Assembly (NCBI RefSeq): GCF_033954835.1 | Contig: NZ_CP121471.1 | Span: 186,001 to 250,000 of the forward strand | Length of the DNA stretch: 64,000 nucleotides | Direction: 5' to 3' | Source of the DNA: Thiorhodovibrio frisius | GTDB lineage: Bacteria > Pseudomonadota > Gammaproteobacteria > Chromatiales > Chromatiaceae | Shown here: one piece after another, positions 34,856 to 43,515 of the stretch | Numbering within the stretch: position 1 is the stretch's first letter | Layout of the letters: each line of letters starts with the position of its first letter | Position numbers and translations under genes: made by a program | Notes under the pieces: model-generated | What the model was told of the DNA's origin: nothing | What the model saw: the letters and a program-made list of their open reading frames with translations, nothing else | The model's database searches: none

Positions 34856-35890
34856 CTAACGGTTAGCCAGACAGCATCGGTTGATTTCCGCCTCTAGACC
34901 TTGAAGTCGTTCGACGATACTGTCGAACGCCAAGATGTCACCATGGAACATCTGTGCGCTTAGCATCGCTTGGTAGTCCTTGTGTAACGCGTCCAAAAGA
35001 GGTGCATCAGGAATCAAACGTAGCTCGCCCATGTTGCAGCGGTCGTAGTGGCTGGATTGACTGCGAAAAAAGGTCTCTTTGATGCGCAGGACGTCGCGCA
35101 GCAGAGCGGTGTCTTGCAAAGCCTGTTGCCCTGCCTCGTGGTCGGCCAGTCGCGCCAAGTCATACCAGTGGCGCGAGAGCCGTTGCGCACTGGGGCGCAA
35201 GGTCGGCCGGTGGCATTCCACATGAATGAGTGTGGCCTTCTCCCAAAAGGTCCTTGCTGGTGATAGCACCGCCACTTGGGCCACGGGCAAGGCCAAGCCG
35301 GGTACGTGCTCCGCGATGTCGGGCGTGATGGCCAGCGTGTTTTGAGGCAGCGTCGAGTTACGGCCGCCAAACTCGATTAGGAGGCTCGGGCGCAGGTAGA
35401 CATCGGTGTTCTCGACGGCGCTAGGGTAGAACAGCCAGAGCTTTTCTGCGTCATTGTTGACCTCAATGCGGACGGGCTGATTCGGCAGCGCGGTAGCCAG
35501 GTTATCGCGCAGGGCAGGGATGAGTTCGTCGATGACATGCCGGGCGAGCGCCGCCTTGAGTGCATCGGATAACTTCTTGCGTTGGCTGTTGCTGATGATT
35601 GCATTCAAGTCAGGCGCATCGGCCACCAGGCTGTGATAGTCGAGGGTGACGTCGATGTCTTCCGAAAAGCGCTCAATCGCCCGATAGACCTTGGACAGCG
35701 AGGTGCCGCCTTTGAACGCCATGGGTTTACGGCACGGCAGCCGGAACAGGTGATCGAGCACCTGACATAGCCAGATATCTTTTTCCAGGATCTCGGCGCG
35801 GCGCCCCATCACGGGCGCGAGGCTCTGCAGCAGTTCGCGTTGGTCGCCGACGGGGAGATCAAAATAGTGTTCGCGGCTGCCCTCAGGCAT
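34856..35890 (-). CDS. abiEii: AbiEii/AbiGii nucleotidyltransferase toxin
   Basis: This 344-residue protein starts at MPEGSREHYF (35890); the frame is open further upstream but that overlaps abiEi. LEKDIWLCQVLDHLF, FKGGTSLSKVYRAIERFSED with the GGTSL motif and IDVTLDY with the catalytic acidic pair are diagnostic of the AbiEii family (PF08843). RTFWEKATLIHVECHRP is the conserved downstream block. It is the toxin of a type IV TA/abortive-infection system and overlaps abiEi by 8 nt. Confidence 0.88.
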   Translation of the reverse strand: MPEGSREHYFDLPVGDQRELLQSLAPVMGRRAEILEKDIWLCQVLDHLFRLPCRKPMAFKGGTSLSKVYRAIERFSEDIDVTLDYHSLVADAPDLNAIISNSQRKKLSDALKAALARHVIDELIPALRDNLATALPNQPVRIEVNNDAEKLWLFYPSAVENTDVYLRPSLLIEFGGRNSTLPQNTLAITPDIAEHVPGLALPVAQVAVLSPARTFWEKATLIHVECHRPTLRPSAQRLSRHWYDLARLADHEAGQQALQDTALLRDVLRIKETFFRSQSSHYDRCNMGELRLIPDAPLLDALHKDYQAMLSAQMFHGDILAFDSIVERLQGLEAEINRCCLANR

Positions 35891-36506
35891 GTATCCCTGC
35901 GTCCTGCTCATACCGGCGCAACGCATCCAGCATCCAAGCCGGCATGGACGCCTTCGCGTGACGCAACGCCTCGAACTCCACCTGGGGCAGTTTGGCCGCG
36001 ATATGCTCGAAGGTTGCCGGCGTGACCTGTTGACGACCGAGATACCACAACGCGGACAAGGCCTGGCCAGCCGGGCGACCGGCGAGTGCGAGTTTGCGTG
36101 CCGCGACATGCCGCAGGCGAATCTGCAGCTTGCCGAGCCGAACGGTGCGCGAGGCGCCCGTGGTGTAGAAGATTGGTTGCGCAGGTACCTGGGTGCTCAA
36201 GCCAAATCGGCGCGCGGCCTCGGCCCCGTGGATCTCAATCGTTGCGCCTTCGCTGGCGGCCAGTGTCTGCGCCACAGTTTCCGGGGAGGGCTGCGTTTTC
36301 AGACCAAAGCGACTGGTTCTTGGTGTGTTGTAGAGGCCACGACCGAGCCGCTCAATGCGGCCCTCTTTGGTGAGGCGCATCAGAGTCTGATCAATGGCCG
36401 CACGCGAACCCATCCCAGCAAACAGGGTTGGCGTAAAGGGCGTTCCAGCGGGGTGAGCGGCGATACGCTCGCGGACCGCTTGCGCTGTTGTCGCGGCTGC
36501 TTTCAT
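35883..36506 (-). CDS. abiEi: AbiEi-type antitoxin (DUF6088)
   Basis: This 207-residue protein from ATG 36506. The N-terminal winged helix (RAAIDQTLMRLTKEGRIERL then GRGLYN) and the long C-terminal domain (ATIEIHGAEAARRFGLSTQV, RHVAARKLALAG) match AbiEi-type proteins that repress the operon and block the nucleotidyltransferase. It lies upstream of, and overlaps, abiEii. Both look complete. Confidence 0.85.
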   Translation of the reverse strand: MKAAATTAQAVRERIAAHPAGTPFTPTLFAGMGSRAAIDQTLMRLTKEGRIERLGRGLYNTPRTSRFGLKTQPSPETVAQTLAASEGATIEIHGAEAARRFGLSTQVPAQPIFYTTGASRTVRLGKLQIRLRHVAARKLALAGRPAGQALSALWYLGRQQVTPATFEHIAAKLPQVEFEALRHAKASMPAWMLDALRRYEQDAGIHA

Positions 36507-36564
36507 GTTAGAGAAATTACGCGAATATCTAACAAAAGGCAAGGACAGCAATCGCCAAGCGCCA

Positions 36565-36700
36565 CATCAACCCGCTCCCCTCAACCCCGCCGTATCCAAC
36601 ACCACATCCGCCAGCGCCCAGGCCTCCGGGTTGTGGCTGATGAAGAACTTGCGGTGGTAGCTGCCTTGCTGCAGCCGTTGGTGGGGGTGCCGGGGCAGGG
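36565..36700 (-). pseudogene. C-terminal gene fragment, duplicated at 47785
   Basis: The minus strand encodes FISHNPEAWALADVVLDTAG ending in a stop. The same fragment occurs at 47785-47930, and its last codons at about 52690-52735. The parent protein is not identified. Confidence 0.5.
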
Positions 36701-36710
36701 TAGGAATTCC

Positions 36711-36724
36711 GAATTCCGGGGACA
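36711..36724 (+). repeat. Repeat A copy 8, left half
   Basis: GAATTCCGGGGACA preceded by another GAATTCC. Right half at 41031-41044 after the split intron. Confidence 0.85.
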
Positions 36725-37087
36725 GTGCGGCCTGGCAAGGCCGCGTGCTCTAGCGGGTTAGAGTCCCGCCTGGGTAATCGTGAGCCGCGAGCCCGGTATC
36801 AAGCCTTACGGCGCGAAGGGTAACTGACGCGTCGGTGCGTAGGTGTTAGCTCTCAATTTAGTCCACCGGCAATTTTCCAAACTGTATCGAGACGAAAAGA
36901 CAGACATTTGCCGCTTTGATCCACCCGGTGAAAAAAAGGGAGCAGATGGAAGAGCCCGAGACGCTCACCAGGGCACGGACGGACCCTGATCGACGAAGAG
37001 CGGACAACAAAAAAGGCCGGGGTGCGACGCACGCCCGGCCCGGGTTGATGGAGCGGTGGGCCGTATCACCCGCCGCCGGTTGAGGGT

Positions 37088-37297
37088 TCAGAACGGCATC
37101 GGATCATCAAAGCCGAACAGATCCAACTGCTCGCCCGGTTCCTCCCCAACAAACCACGTCTGTAACTGATGGTGGTAACGCGCCTCGACGAGGTGGGTCA
37201 GCTCGCACAGCAAGGTATAGACCGCTGCCGCCTGCTCCCCAGTCCAATGGCTTGGCAAGGTCACGGACAAGGATTCCGATTCGTGCCGCGCACTCAT
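37088..37297 (-). CDS. Small transposon-borne protein
   Basis: This 69-residue protein (SLSVTLPSHWTGEQAAAVYT, GEEPGEQLDLFGFDDPMPF) overlaps the ATPase gene end by 4 nt. The acidic, aromatic tail could be an interaction motif. No family is recognised; the position suggests an accessory of the transposition operon. Confidence 0.5.
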   Translation of the reverse strand: MSARHESESLSVTLPSHWTGEQAAAVYTLLCELTHLVEARYHHQLQTWFVGEEPGEQLDLFGFDDPMPF

Positions 37298-38094
37298 GGC
37301 CCCACCTCCTCACGTGCCAGCTGCACGTGATCAATGCTCACCGTGCGCGCCTTCTCGCTCGCCGCGCTGATCAACGCATAATGCGCCAGCCGATTGAGCT
37401 TGCGTGGCATCCCCTGAGTCGCCTGAAACAAAGCCTCCACCGCCGCCGGCTCGAACACCTCAAGCTCACATCCCGCCAAGCGCAGGCGATGGGTCAAATA
37501 CCCAGGCACCTCCTCGCGCGTCAGGCCGCTCAAGTGATGACGCACCACAACGCGCTGCGCCAACGACTCATGCACCGCCATCGCCAAGCGCCGGCGCAAC
37601 TCCGTCAGTCCCACCAGCAGTAGACACAAGCGATTCTCCGCATCCATGCGGTAATTGGTCAGCAAGCGCAAATCCTCCAAGACATCATTGCGCAAGTGAT
37701 GCGCCTCATCGACGATCAGCACCGGGCACTGCCTCGCCTCCAGGGTCAAACGCGAAATCTCCGTGCGAATCACCCGAAAGGCCGCCGCGCGATTGCGCTC
37801 CGTCGGCAGTCCCAACTCCCAGGCCACCGACTTGTACATATCCATCACATTACCCGTCGAGAGCGGCACATAGAACACCCGATACAAGCCCGGATGCAGC
37901 TCCGCCGCCACCTTGCGGCACACCGTGGTTTTCCCCGATCCCGCCTCGCCGGTGACCAGGCCAATGCCGCGCAACTCGAGCAAGTGCTTCAACCGCGCCT
38001 CGGCCTCGGCCAGGGAACTGGAGGCAAAGAGCGCATCCGGCTCCGGCGTGACATCAAAGGGAAAAGCCGTGAGTGCGAAATGCTTCTGATACAT
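37294..38094 (-). CDS. TniB/ExeA-type AAA+ ATPase
   Basis: This 266-residue protein. LVTGEAGSGKTTVCRKVAAE is Walker A and CPVLIVDEAHHLRNDVLEDL is Walker B, with sensor residues in LLTNYRMDAENRLCLLLVG. YQKHFALTAFPFDVTPEPDA is the ExeA-like N-terminus. By analogy with TniB, TnsC and MuB it would deliver the transposase to target DNA. Its start abuts the transposase gene. Confidence 0.87.
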   Translation of the reverse strand: MYQKHFALTAFPFDVTPEPDALFASSSLAEAEARLKHLLELRGIGLVTGEAGSGKTTVCRKVAAELHPGLYRVFYVPLSTGNVMDMYKSVAWELGLPTERNRAAAFRVIRTEISRLTLEARQCPVLIVDEAHHLRNDVLEDLRLLTNYRMDAENRLCLLLVGLTELRRRLAMAVHESLAQRVVVRHHLSGLTREEVPGYLTHRLRLAGCELEVFEPAAVEALFQATQGMPRKLNRLAHYALISAASEKARTVSIDHVQLAREEVGP

Positions 38095-39461
38095 CAGCGC
38101 ACCTCCCCGTCATCGGGTAGCTCACGCAGGCGCAGCGCCGAGGGCGCTGGCTCCGCCGCCGGGGTGTCGCTGTGCAGGGTCGAGGACGGACGCTCACGAC
38201 GGACAAAACAATTGGCATAGGTCTGCACCGGACGCGCCACTTCGATGCGTTTGCCGTGATGGCACACCTGCACCCCACGCTCCGGCGGCGCCTCGGGATC
38301 GAAGCGCAAGGTCACCGTCTCTCCCACCAAGAGCGCATCGACCTCATAGACCACCCCGTTGAGACTCACGGTACGATCCTTCTGCACCTTGCGCTGGGCC
38401 TCGAACAAAAACACATCGGCCAGATCCAAGGACGGCTCGGGATAACGCAGCGCCTCGGCGCTTTGCGCCCACCGCTCCAGCGGTGTGAGCCCCTCCAGGG
38501 CGCGATGGGGACTGAGGTGATACTCCCCCTCGACCCAGGTCGCCAGCCGGCGATTGAGCGCCTCCAGGCTGGCGGTATCCTCCGAGGTCAGCCGGGTGAG
38601 CAACTGCGCCCGTACCGTCTTGAACCAACGCTCGATCTTGCCCTTGCCCTGAGGGCGATAGGGACGGGCGTGAATCAAGGCGATCCCCAGCTTGGCGCAC
38701 ACCAGCGCCAACTGCTGGGAGCGGTAATTGGCGCCATTGTCGACATACAGCCGAGCCGGCAGCCCGCGCTTGGCCACCGCCGTTTTCAGCACCGGCAAGA
38801 ACGCCCGCGTATTCTCCGAAAGCGCGAAGGCCGCATGCGGGATCACCCGGGTGGCGTCATCGATGAAGGCGATCAAATAGGTCTTGCGCTTCACTCGCCC
38901 GCCCACCACCACGCTGGGGCCGTGCATCACATCGCTCATCCACAGCTCCCCGGCCTGGGCAAAGGCGAAACGGCGCCGGTCCTGATCGATCGGCGTCTCC
39001 TTGGGTGGCTCCATCAACCCATGGCGGGCGAGCAGCCGATGCACGGTCGAGGGCGGCAGGGGCAGTGCCTCGGGCACCTCGGGGCGCTCACGGGCTGCGC
39101 GGATGACCAGCTGGACGGAGAGTTTCGGGTTGGCCTCCTTGATCGCCAGCAGCGTCTCCACCACCTCGGCTGGCAAGCGCCGGGATTGGCCGCGATCAGC
39201 GCGTGGCTTGGGTAACAGGGCATCAAAGCCACCGCGGCGATAGGCCTTGAGCCAATCACGGATGGTCTCGGCCGCCACCCGGGTGCGTTGGCTGCCGGGG
39301 ATGACATAGTCACGCGCGGCTTTCTGCTCAATCAGCGCATACAGCCCCTTGTGGCCCTCGGGAAAATGCACGAGCTCGCCAATCACCTGGTGGCGAAACA
39401 AGGCGATCTGCTGGCGCCGTTCGGCGTCGGAATCACAATCAGTCATGGGTCGGTTCCTCAC
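38094..39461 (-). CDS. DDE transposase (TniA/Mu/IS481-like)
   Basis: This 455-residue protein; an alternative start MTDCDSDAERR lies 15 bases in. Helix-turn-helix blocks (AETIRDWLKAYRRGGFDALL, STVHRLLARHGLMEP) precede the rve core: LWMSDVMHGPSVVVGG (Asp), RLYVDNGANYRSQQLALV (Asp) and RPQGKGKIERWFKTVRAQLL (Glu). A Mu-type beta-barrel (SLNGVVYEVDALLVGETVTL) follows. All catalytic residues are present. Confidence 0.9.
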   Translation of the reverse strand: MRNRPMTDCDSDAERRQQIALFRHQVIGELVHFPEGHKGLYALIEQKAARDYVIPGSQRTRVAAETIRDWLKAYRRGGFDALLPKPRADRGQSRRLPAEVVETLLAIKEANPKLSVQLVIRAARERPEVPEALPLPPSTVHRLLARHGLMEPPKETPIDQDRRRFAFAQAGELWMSDVMHGPSVVVGGRVKRKTYLIAFIDDATRVIPHAAFALSENTRAFLPVLKTAVAKRGLPARLYVDNGANYRSQQLALVCAKLGIALIHARPYRPQGKGKIERWFKTVRAQLLTRLTSEDTASLEALNRRLATWVEGEYHLSPHRALEGLTPLERWAQSAEALRYPEPSLDLADVFLFEAQRKVQKDRTVSLNGVVYEVDALLVGETVTLRFDPEAPPERGVQVCHHGKRIEVARPVQTYANCFVRRERPSSTLHSDTPAAEPAPSALRLRELPDDGEVR

Positions 39462-39491
39462 AGCGCAGGCCCAGTGCCTGCCCTTGCGACC

Positions 39492-40283
39492 CTAACGATT
39501 CTTCCCCGGGGGGTCCGCCCCCGTCGGGTGTTGGCGGGCGGCGCGCCGCCCGCCAACCACCCGATGCCGGGGACGGAATCCGAGCGGGGCGGGAAGTTGT
39601 TGCAACCAAGGCTCGGCGATCCCGCGCAGCACCACCAGCACACCACAGCCGTCAAGGAGCCCGAGCGTGAGGGCAAAGGCGCTCAGGGTGGCGGCACAGT
39701 CAGCGAAACGCTCCGGGAGCAGACCTTTGAGCAGATGCAGGGCCAGGCGCACGGCACCGACTCGGCGTCCCACCCAGCGCTGCACGCCCGGGAGCTCAAT
39801 GTCCGGGCGCAACTGTTCGCAGGCGACGGCTTGGCTGGGGGCGTTCTCCACCGCCTTGACCACGTCCTCGACCTCGCTGAGCTGACCGGTGAGCTGCGCG
39901 GCATAGCAGTCCGGCAGCAGGCTGAAGGTGCGATGGCCCTCCGGGCAGTAGTAGCGGCAAATCAGCGTTCCCGGCGGGGAGATACGTGCGTAGGTGCCAT
40001 GACGGGCGAAGTGGCAGCCACCCTGGGGATGCAAGGGACAGCGCTTGAGCGTTGTCTGCTCCCAGCCTTTGGCGCTAACGTACTCCTCGCCGGTGCCTCG
40101 GTATGCAAAGCGCAGTTGCACCGGCCTCCGGCCCGTCCAGCGGTGAACTGGACGGGCCACTTCTGTTGCAGTGATCCCTCTGCTCAGTGTGGCGCATCCG
40201 CGCGCACTTGCCCGGGCGGGGAAGGCTGTGAGAAAGCGCGTGGCCCAGGCGCGCCGCTTTGCTCCACCGGTTCGCCGTTTCAC
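39492..40283 (-). CDS. DUF6431-like zinc-binding protein of the transposon
   Basis: This up to 263-residue protein; the real start may lie downstream. CPLHPQGGCHFARHGTYAR and ICRYYCPEGHRTFSLLPD hold paired Cys/His ligands, followed by a helical segment (AVRLALHLLKGLLPERFADC). Proteins of this type accompany similar DDE/ATPase elements. A role in end or target recognition is an inference from position. Confidence 0.6.
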   Translation of the reverse strand: MKRRTGGAKRRAWATRFLTAFPARASARGCATLSRGITATEVARPVHRWTGRRPVQLRFAYRGTGEEYVSAKGWEQTTLKRCPLHPQGGCHFARHGTYARISPPGTLICRYYCPEGHRTFSLLPDCYAAQLTGQLSEVEDVVKAVENAPSQAVACEQLRPDIELPGVQRWVGRRVGAVRLALHLLKGLLPERFADCAATLSAFALTLGLLDGCGVLVVLRGIAEPWLQQLPAPLGFRPRHRVVGGRRAARQHPTGADPPGKNR

Positions 40284-41030
40284 CGGTGGTGCAGTGGGGG
40301 GAATTTCCGGCGGTGGTTCGTGGATAGAGGAGAGAAACTACACGTAGGCATGAAAACAGGCGAGGTGCAAAGGTAGCGGGTGAAGCCGCCCCTGAAGGTG
40401 TAGAGCCCCGAAAAGAATTTGTCGGAGAGTGCCGACGGGTTTGTCCCCCCGGCAGGCAACACTCCATGTCGCGTCAAGGTCAGTGGCATGGAGACTCCCC
40501 GGGGTCCGAGGCCGTATCGAGCCTTACATTGAGAGCACGTGGTAACCAGGGAGATCCAACAGCCGGTCTGCGGGAGGTGGGCACCGATGAACAAGTCTAA
40601 TCAACGAGGACATCGGCGGTGGTTGCTGGAAGTCGGAGCCACTCGTATGAGCGATGACGCCCGGTAATGCGGGTCGAGCAAAGGAGTGGCGGTTTGGGAG
40701 ATTGCATTGGTCTAACACGCCCCTACACCGAGAGGACTCTGCGCGTGAAAACGAGAGCCGATGCGATTCACACCAATGGAGCCAAGCGCGAGAAACATGG
40801 GTGGTCTGATGGAAGGAGGGCTTTCTGTGTTGATGGGTTGAGACAGCCCATTCCTTGGTGAATGACCTGAACTGGGAGCCGGATGGTGTAACACTCCAAG
40901 TCCGGTTCTGCGAGGAGCCGGGTAACGAAGCTGCGCACGGTCATAATATTGTGGCACCGCCGGGAAACCAGGCGGAAACAGAGAAAACAAACCTTGACCT
41001 AAACGCGGACAAGTTCCCGGCTTACTCTCC

Positions 41031-41044
41031 GTATACTTAATTCC
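41031..41044 (+). repeat. Repeat A copy 8, right half
   Basis: GTATACTTAATTCC, then the RAYT leader. Confidence 0.85.
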
Positions 41045-41116
41045 TAGACGAAGACCGTCAAATGAGGCTATAGTTTTGCCAAGTCTCTGAGATTAAGGTC
41101 AGACATCGGCGACACA

Positions 41117-41815
41117 ATGGCAAGACTTCCGCGAGTGGTGGTTCCGGGGCTACCGCATCATGTGACGCAGCGCGGCAACAGGCGCCAACAAACCTTCTTT
41201 GGCGAAGATGATTACGCTGAATATCGGCGTTTACTCTCGCTTTCCTGTCAGGTCTGCGAAACGCAGGTACTGGCTTACTGCTTCATGCCCAATCATGTGC
41301 ATCTAATTCTGGTGCCCGCCACGGAGACGGGTTTGCGCGATGCTTTGGGGGAAGCGCATCGGCGCTACACCCGGATGATCAATTTTCGCCACGGCTGGCG
41401 CGGGCACCTTTGGCAGGAACGGTTTCACTCGTTTGTCATGGATGAGCGGCATTTGATCGCCGCGACTCGGTATGTGGAGCTCAATCCCGTGCGCGCGCGT
41501 CTGTGCGAGCGGCCAGAAGATTGGGAGTGGTCGAGTGCGCGCGCCCATTTGACGGGAGTGGACGATGAGCTTGTCCAAGTCGGGCCGCTGTTGGAGTTGA
41601 TTTCAGACTGGCAACATTTCCTTGGTGAGCCTGAGGACGGGGAAACCGTCGAGGCATTGCACGCCCATGCCCGCACCGGGCGGCCGCTCGGTGGGGATGA
41701 CTTTGTCGAAGCGCTCGAGCGGCGCCTCGGTCGTGCGCTCAAGCGCCGAAAGCCGGGACCGAAGCCACGCCAACGGGAGACGGAAACGCGGGATATGTTC
41801 GACACGGGCGCTTAA
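41117..41815 (+). CDS. REP-associated tyrosine transposase (RAYT), copy 3
   Basis: This 232-residue copy is the most diverged of the five (QVCETQVLAYCFMPNHVHL, RYVELNPVRARLCERPEDWE) but complete, with HUH and Tyr motifs. Sequence homologous to a methyltransferase begins within about 15 bases of its stop, so the transposed unit ends close to the stop codon. Confidence 0.92.
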   Translation: MARLPRVVVPGLPHHVTQRGNRRQQTFFGEDDYAEYRRLLSLSCQVCETQVLAYCFMPNHVHLILVPATETGLRDALGEAHRRYTRMINFRHGWRGHLWQERFHSFVMDERHLIAATRYVELNPVRARLCERPEDWEWSSARAHLTGVDDELVQVGPLLELISDWQHFLGEPEDGETVEALHAHARTGRPLGGDDFVEALERRLGRALKRRKPGPKPRQRETETRDMFDTGA

Positions 41816-41829
41816 GCCTGGCCGGCCTC

Positions 41830-42214
41830 CCATTTGCCGGAGTCCTTCGAGCGCAGGGATTTCCGCGCGGTGCTCGCCGAATGGCGCCGGGTGCTGAAAC
41901 CCGGCGGCATCCTGCGCCTGGCGGTGCCGGACTTCGCCGCCTGTGCCAAGCTGTATCATGAACGCTGCCTGGCCGATGGCCTGATCGGGCTGATCTGCGG
42001 CGGGCAGCGCGATACGATGGATTATCACAAGATGATTTTCGACGAGCCCTTCCTCAAGCACGAGTTGCTCGGGCTGGGTTTTAAGAACATCCGCTGCTGG
42101 GATTGGCAGACGACCGAGCATGCGCAGGTGGATGACTATTCCCAGTGCTATCTGCCGCATTTGGACAAGGAGGCGGGGACGCTGATGAGCTTGAACCTGG
42201 AGGGGACGCGGTGA
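41830..42214 (+). pseudogene. SAM methyltransferase, 5'-truncated by RAYT
   Basis: FRAVLAEWRRVLKPGGILRL then AVPDFAACAKLYHERCLADG and YSQCYLPHLDKEAGTLMSLN match the second half of the 54289 protein. The SAM-binding N-terminus with LGCG is missing; homology starts at CCTCCCAT just after the RAYT. Confidence 0.8.
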
Positions 42215-42248
42215 GCGAGTATGCCCGTTTCGCTTGGAGCCTTGACTC

Positions 42249-42539
42249 GTGCGGGTGATCTCCAAGAGACCGTTGCGGGATTTTTGGCAGCGGCATCCCG
42301 AGGCGCGGCCCGCGCTGGAAGACTGGTTTCGCAAGGCCAGCGCCGTGCAAGCCCACTCCTTCGCGCAGTTGCGCGAGACCTTTGGTTCGGCGGATTACGT
42401 CGATGGCTTCACCCTCTTTGACGTGGGCGGTAACCGCTACCGCATCGCCGCCGTGGTGCACTACGATGGCCAACGCCTGTATGTCCGGCAGGTGATGACT
42501 CATGCTGAGTATGATCGCAATCACTGGAGGCGCGCATGA
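42249..42539 (+). CDS. higB: HigB-type mRNA interferase toxin
   Basis: This 96-residue protein. MRVISKRPLRDFWQRHPEAR, then FGSADYVDGFTLFDVGGNRY and QRLYVRQVMTHAEYDRNHW match the HigB family PF09907, with conserved N-terminal and HAEYD segments. It overlaps the next gene by four bases. A copy with a 5-bp insertion lies at 54862. Confidence 0.9.
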   Translation: MRVISKRPLRDFWQRHPEARPALEDWFRKASAVQAHSFAQLRETFGSADYVDGFTLFDVGGNRYRIAAVVHYDGQRLYVRQVMTHAEYDRNHWRRA

Positions 42540-42793
42540 ACGCACCCTTGTCAATGCAGCAACTGGTGCCGGCCTGGCAATCTCTGCAGGCGGTCGCCCC
42601 GCTGACCCACATCAGCAACGAAGCGGAGTACGCGCGCATGACGCAGTTGTTGCACCAGTTGCTCGACGTGGTGCGCGACGATGCGCGCCATCCACTCTAC
42701 TCTCTGGTTGCCGTGGTGGGCGATGTGATCGAAACCTATGAACGCGATCAGGACCCAGTCACTGGTGGTGAGGCGCCGCAATGGCCGATCTGA
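42536..42793 (+). CDS. HigA-like antitoxin lacking a visible HTH
   Basis: This 85-residue protein. LQAVAPLTHISNEAEYARMT and LVAVVGDVIETYERDQDPV match the N-terminal part of antitoxins paired with this HigB group. The usual C-terminal XRE domain is absent, because the frame ends inside the start of the CmcI gene. It may bind toxin but not DNA. Confidence 0.7.
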   Translation: MNAPLSMQQLVPAWQSLQAVAPLTHISNEAEYARMTQLLHQLLDVVRDDARHPLYSLVAVVGDVIETYERDQDPVTGGEAPQWPI

Positions 42794-43515
42794 GTGCTTG
42801 GACGCCATCGGAGCGGGCCTACCTGCTCGACGACCTCTGCCGCCAGTATGCTCGCGCCTCTGCCAATGAAGGCTGGTTCCGCCAGTCCTGGCTCGGAGTG
42901 GAGCTGTGGCAAATGCCGCAGGACATTCTGCGCTTGCAAGCGGTGGTGCATCAGGCGCGCCCGCGCTGGATCATCGAGACCGGCACCAAGTTTGGCGGCT
43001 CGGCAATCTTTTTTGCCTCCCTGCTCGCGATGTCTGGTCAAGATGGCGCAGGGATCATGACTGTGGACTTGAATCTGCGTGACGAGGCACGCGAGGTCTT
43101 CGCCTCGCATCCGCTTGGGTCATGGGTGCGTTTGGCCTTGCAAGGCGATGCGGCTGATCCTGAGATCATTGGTCAATTTGCCGAACAGATTTCAGTAGAC
43201 CCCGGCCCGGTGCTGGTATTTCTCGACGACGATCACAACGCCGAGCATGTCCAGCGCGAGTTGGAAGGCTATGCGCCTTTGCTTGGAGAGGGTGATTGGC
43301 TGATCGTGGCCGACACCATCTTCGCCGACCTGGCCGGCACGCCGGTGGGGCAGGCGAGCGAAAAATATCCCAATGTAACCCAGTCAAACCCGCGCGCGGC
43401 CATTGAGCGGTTTCTCGCTAAGAATCCGGACTTCCAGCGCGTGTCGCCGCCATTTGACTTTGGGCCGGGGAACTTTCTCGATGGGTTCTTGCGCCGCGAA
43501 TGGCATCCAACGTAG
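42781..43515 (+). CDS. CmcI/cephalosporin hydroxylase family protein
   Basis: This 244-residue protein. LGVELWQMPQDILRLQAVVH, then PRWIIETGTKFGGSAIFFAS (SAM-type glycine motif), VLVFLDDDHNAEHVQRELEG and WLIVADTIFADLAG are family hallmarks. The C-terminus PNPRAAIERF-type block (NPRAAIERFLAKNPDF) is present. In surface-glycan loci these act as sugar O-methyltransferases. It overlaps both neighbours. Truncated relatives lie at 3785 and 55401. Confidence 0.85.
   Translation: MADLSAWTPSERAYLLDDLCRQYARASANEGWFRQSWLGVELWQMPQDILRLQAVVHQARPRWIIETGTKFGGSAIFFASLLAMSGQDGAGIMTVDLNLRDEAREVFASHPLGSWVRLALQGDAADPEIIGQFAEQISVDPGPVLVFLDDDHNAEHVQRELEGYAPLLGEGDWLIVADTIFADLAGTPVGQASEKYPNVTQSNPRAAIERFLAKNPDFQRVSPPFDFGPGNFLDGFLRREWHPT

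Larger units (their letters stand above)
36844..40342 (-). mobile_element. 3.5-kb DDE/AAA+ transposon nested in the intron
   Basis: The ends are TGTTAG and CTACA, giving TGT...ACA termini as in Mu/Tn7/Tn5053-type elements. CGTAGG is duplicated on both sides (36838-36843, 40343-40348) and occurs once in the uninterrupted introns. Cargo is limited to four minus-strand genes: DUF6431-like, DDE transposase, AAA+ ATPase and a small protein. 36844-37087 holds no gene apart from a possible terminal-repeat region. Confidence 0.87.
36725..41030 (+). mobile_element. Group II intron, ORF-less, copy 5, split by a transposon
   Basis: 36725-36843 (119 nt) and 40349-41030 (682 nt) together make 801 nt identical in layout to the other copies. 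The interruption is in domain I, before both EBS elements, so this copy cannot fold or splice as it stands. Confidence 0.87.
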
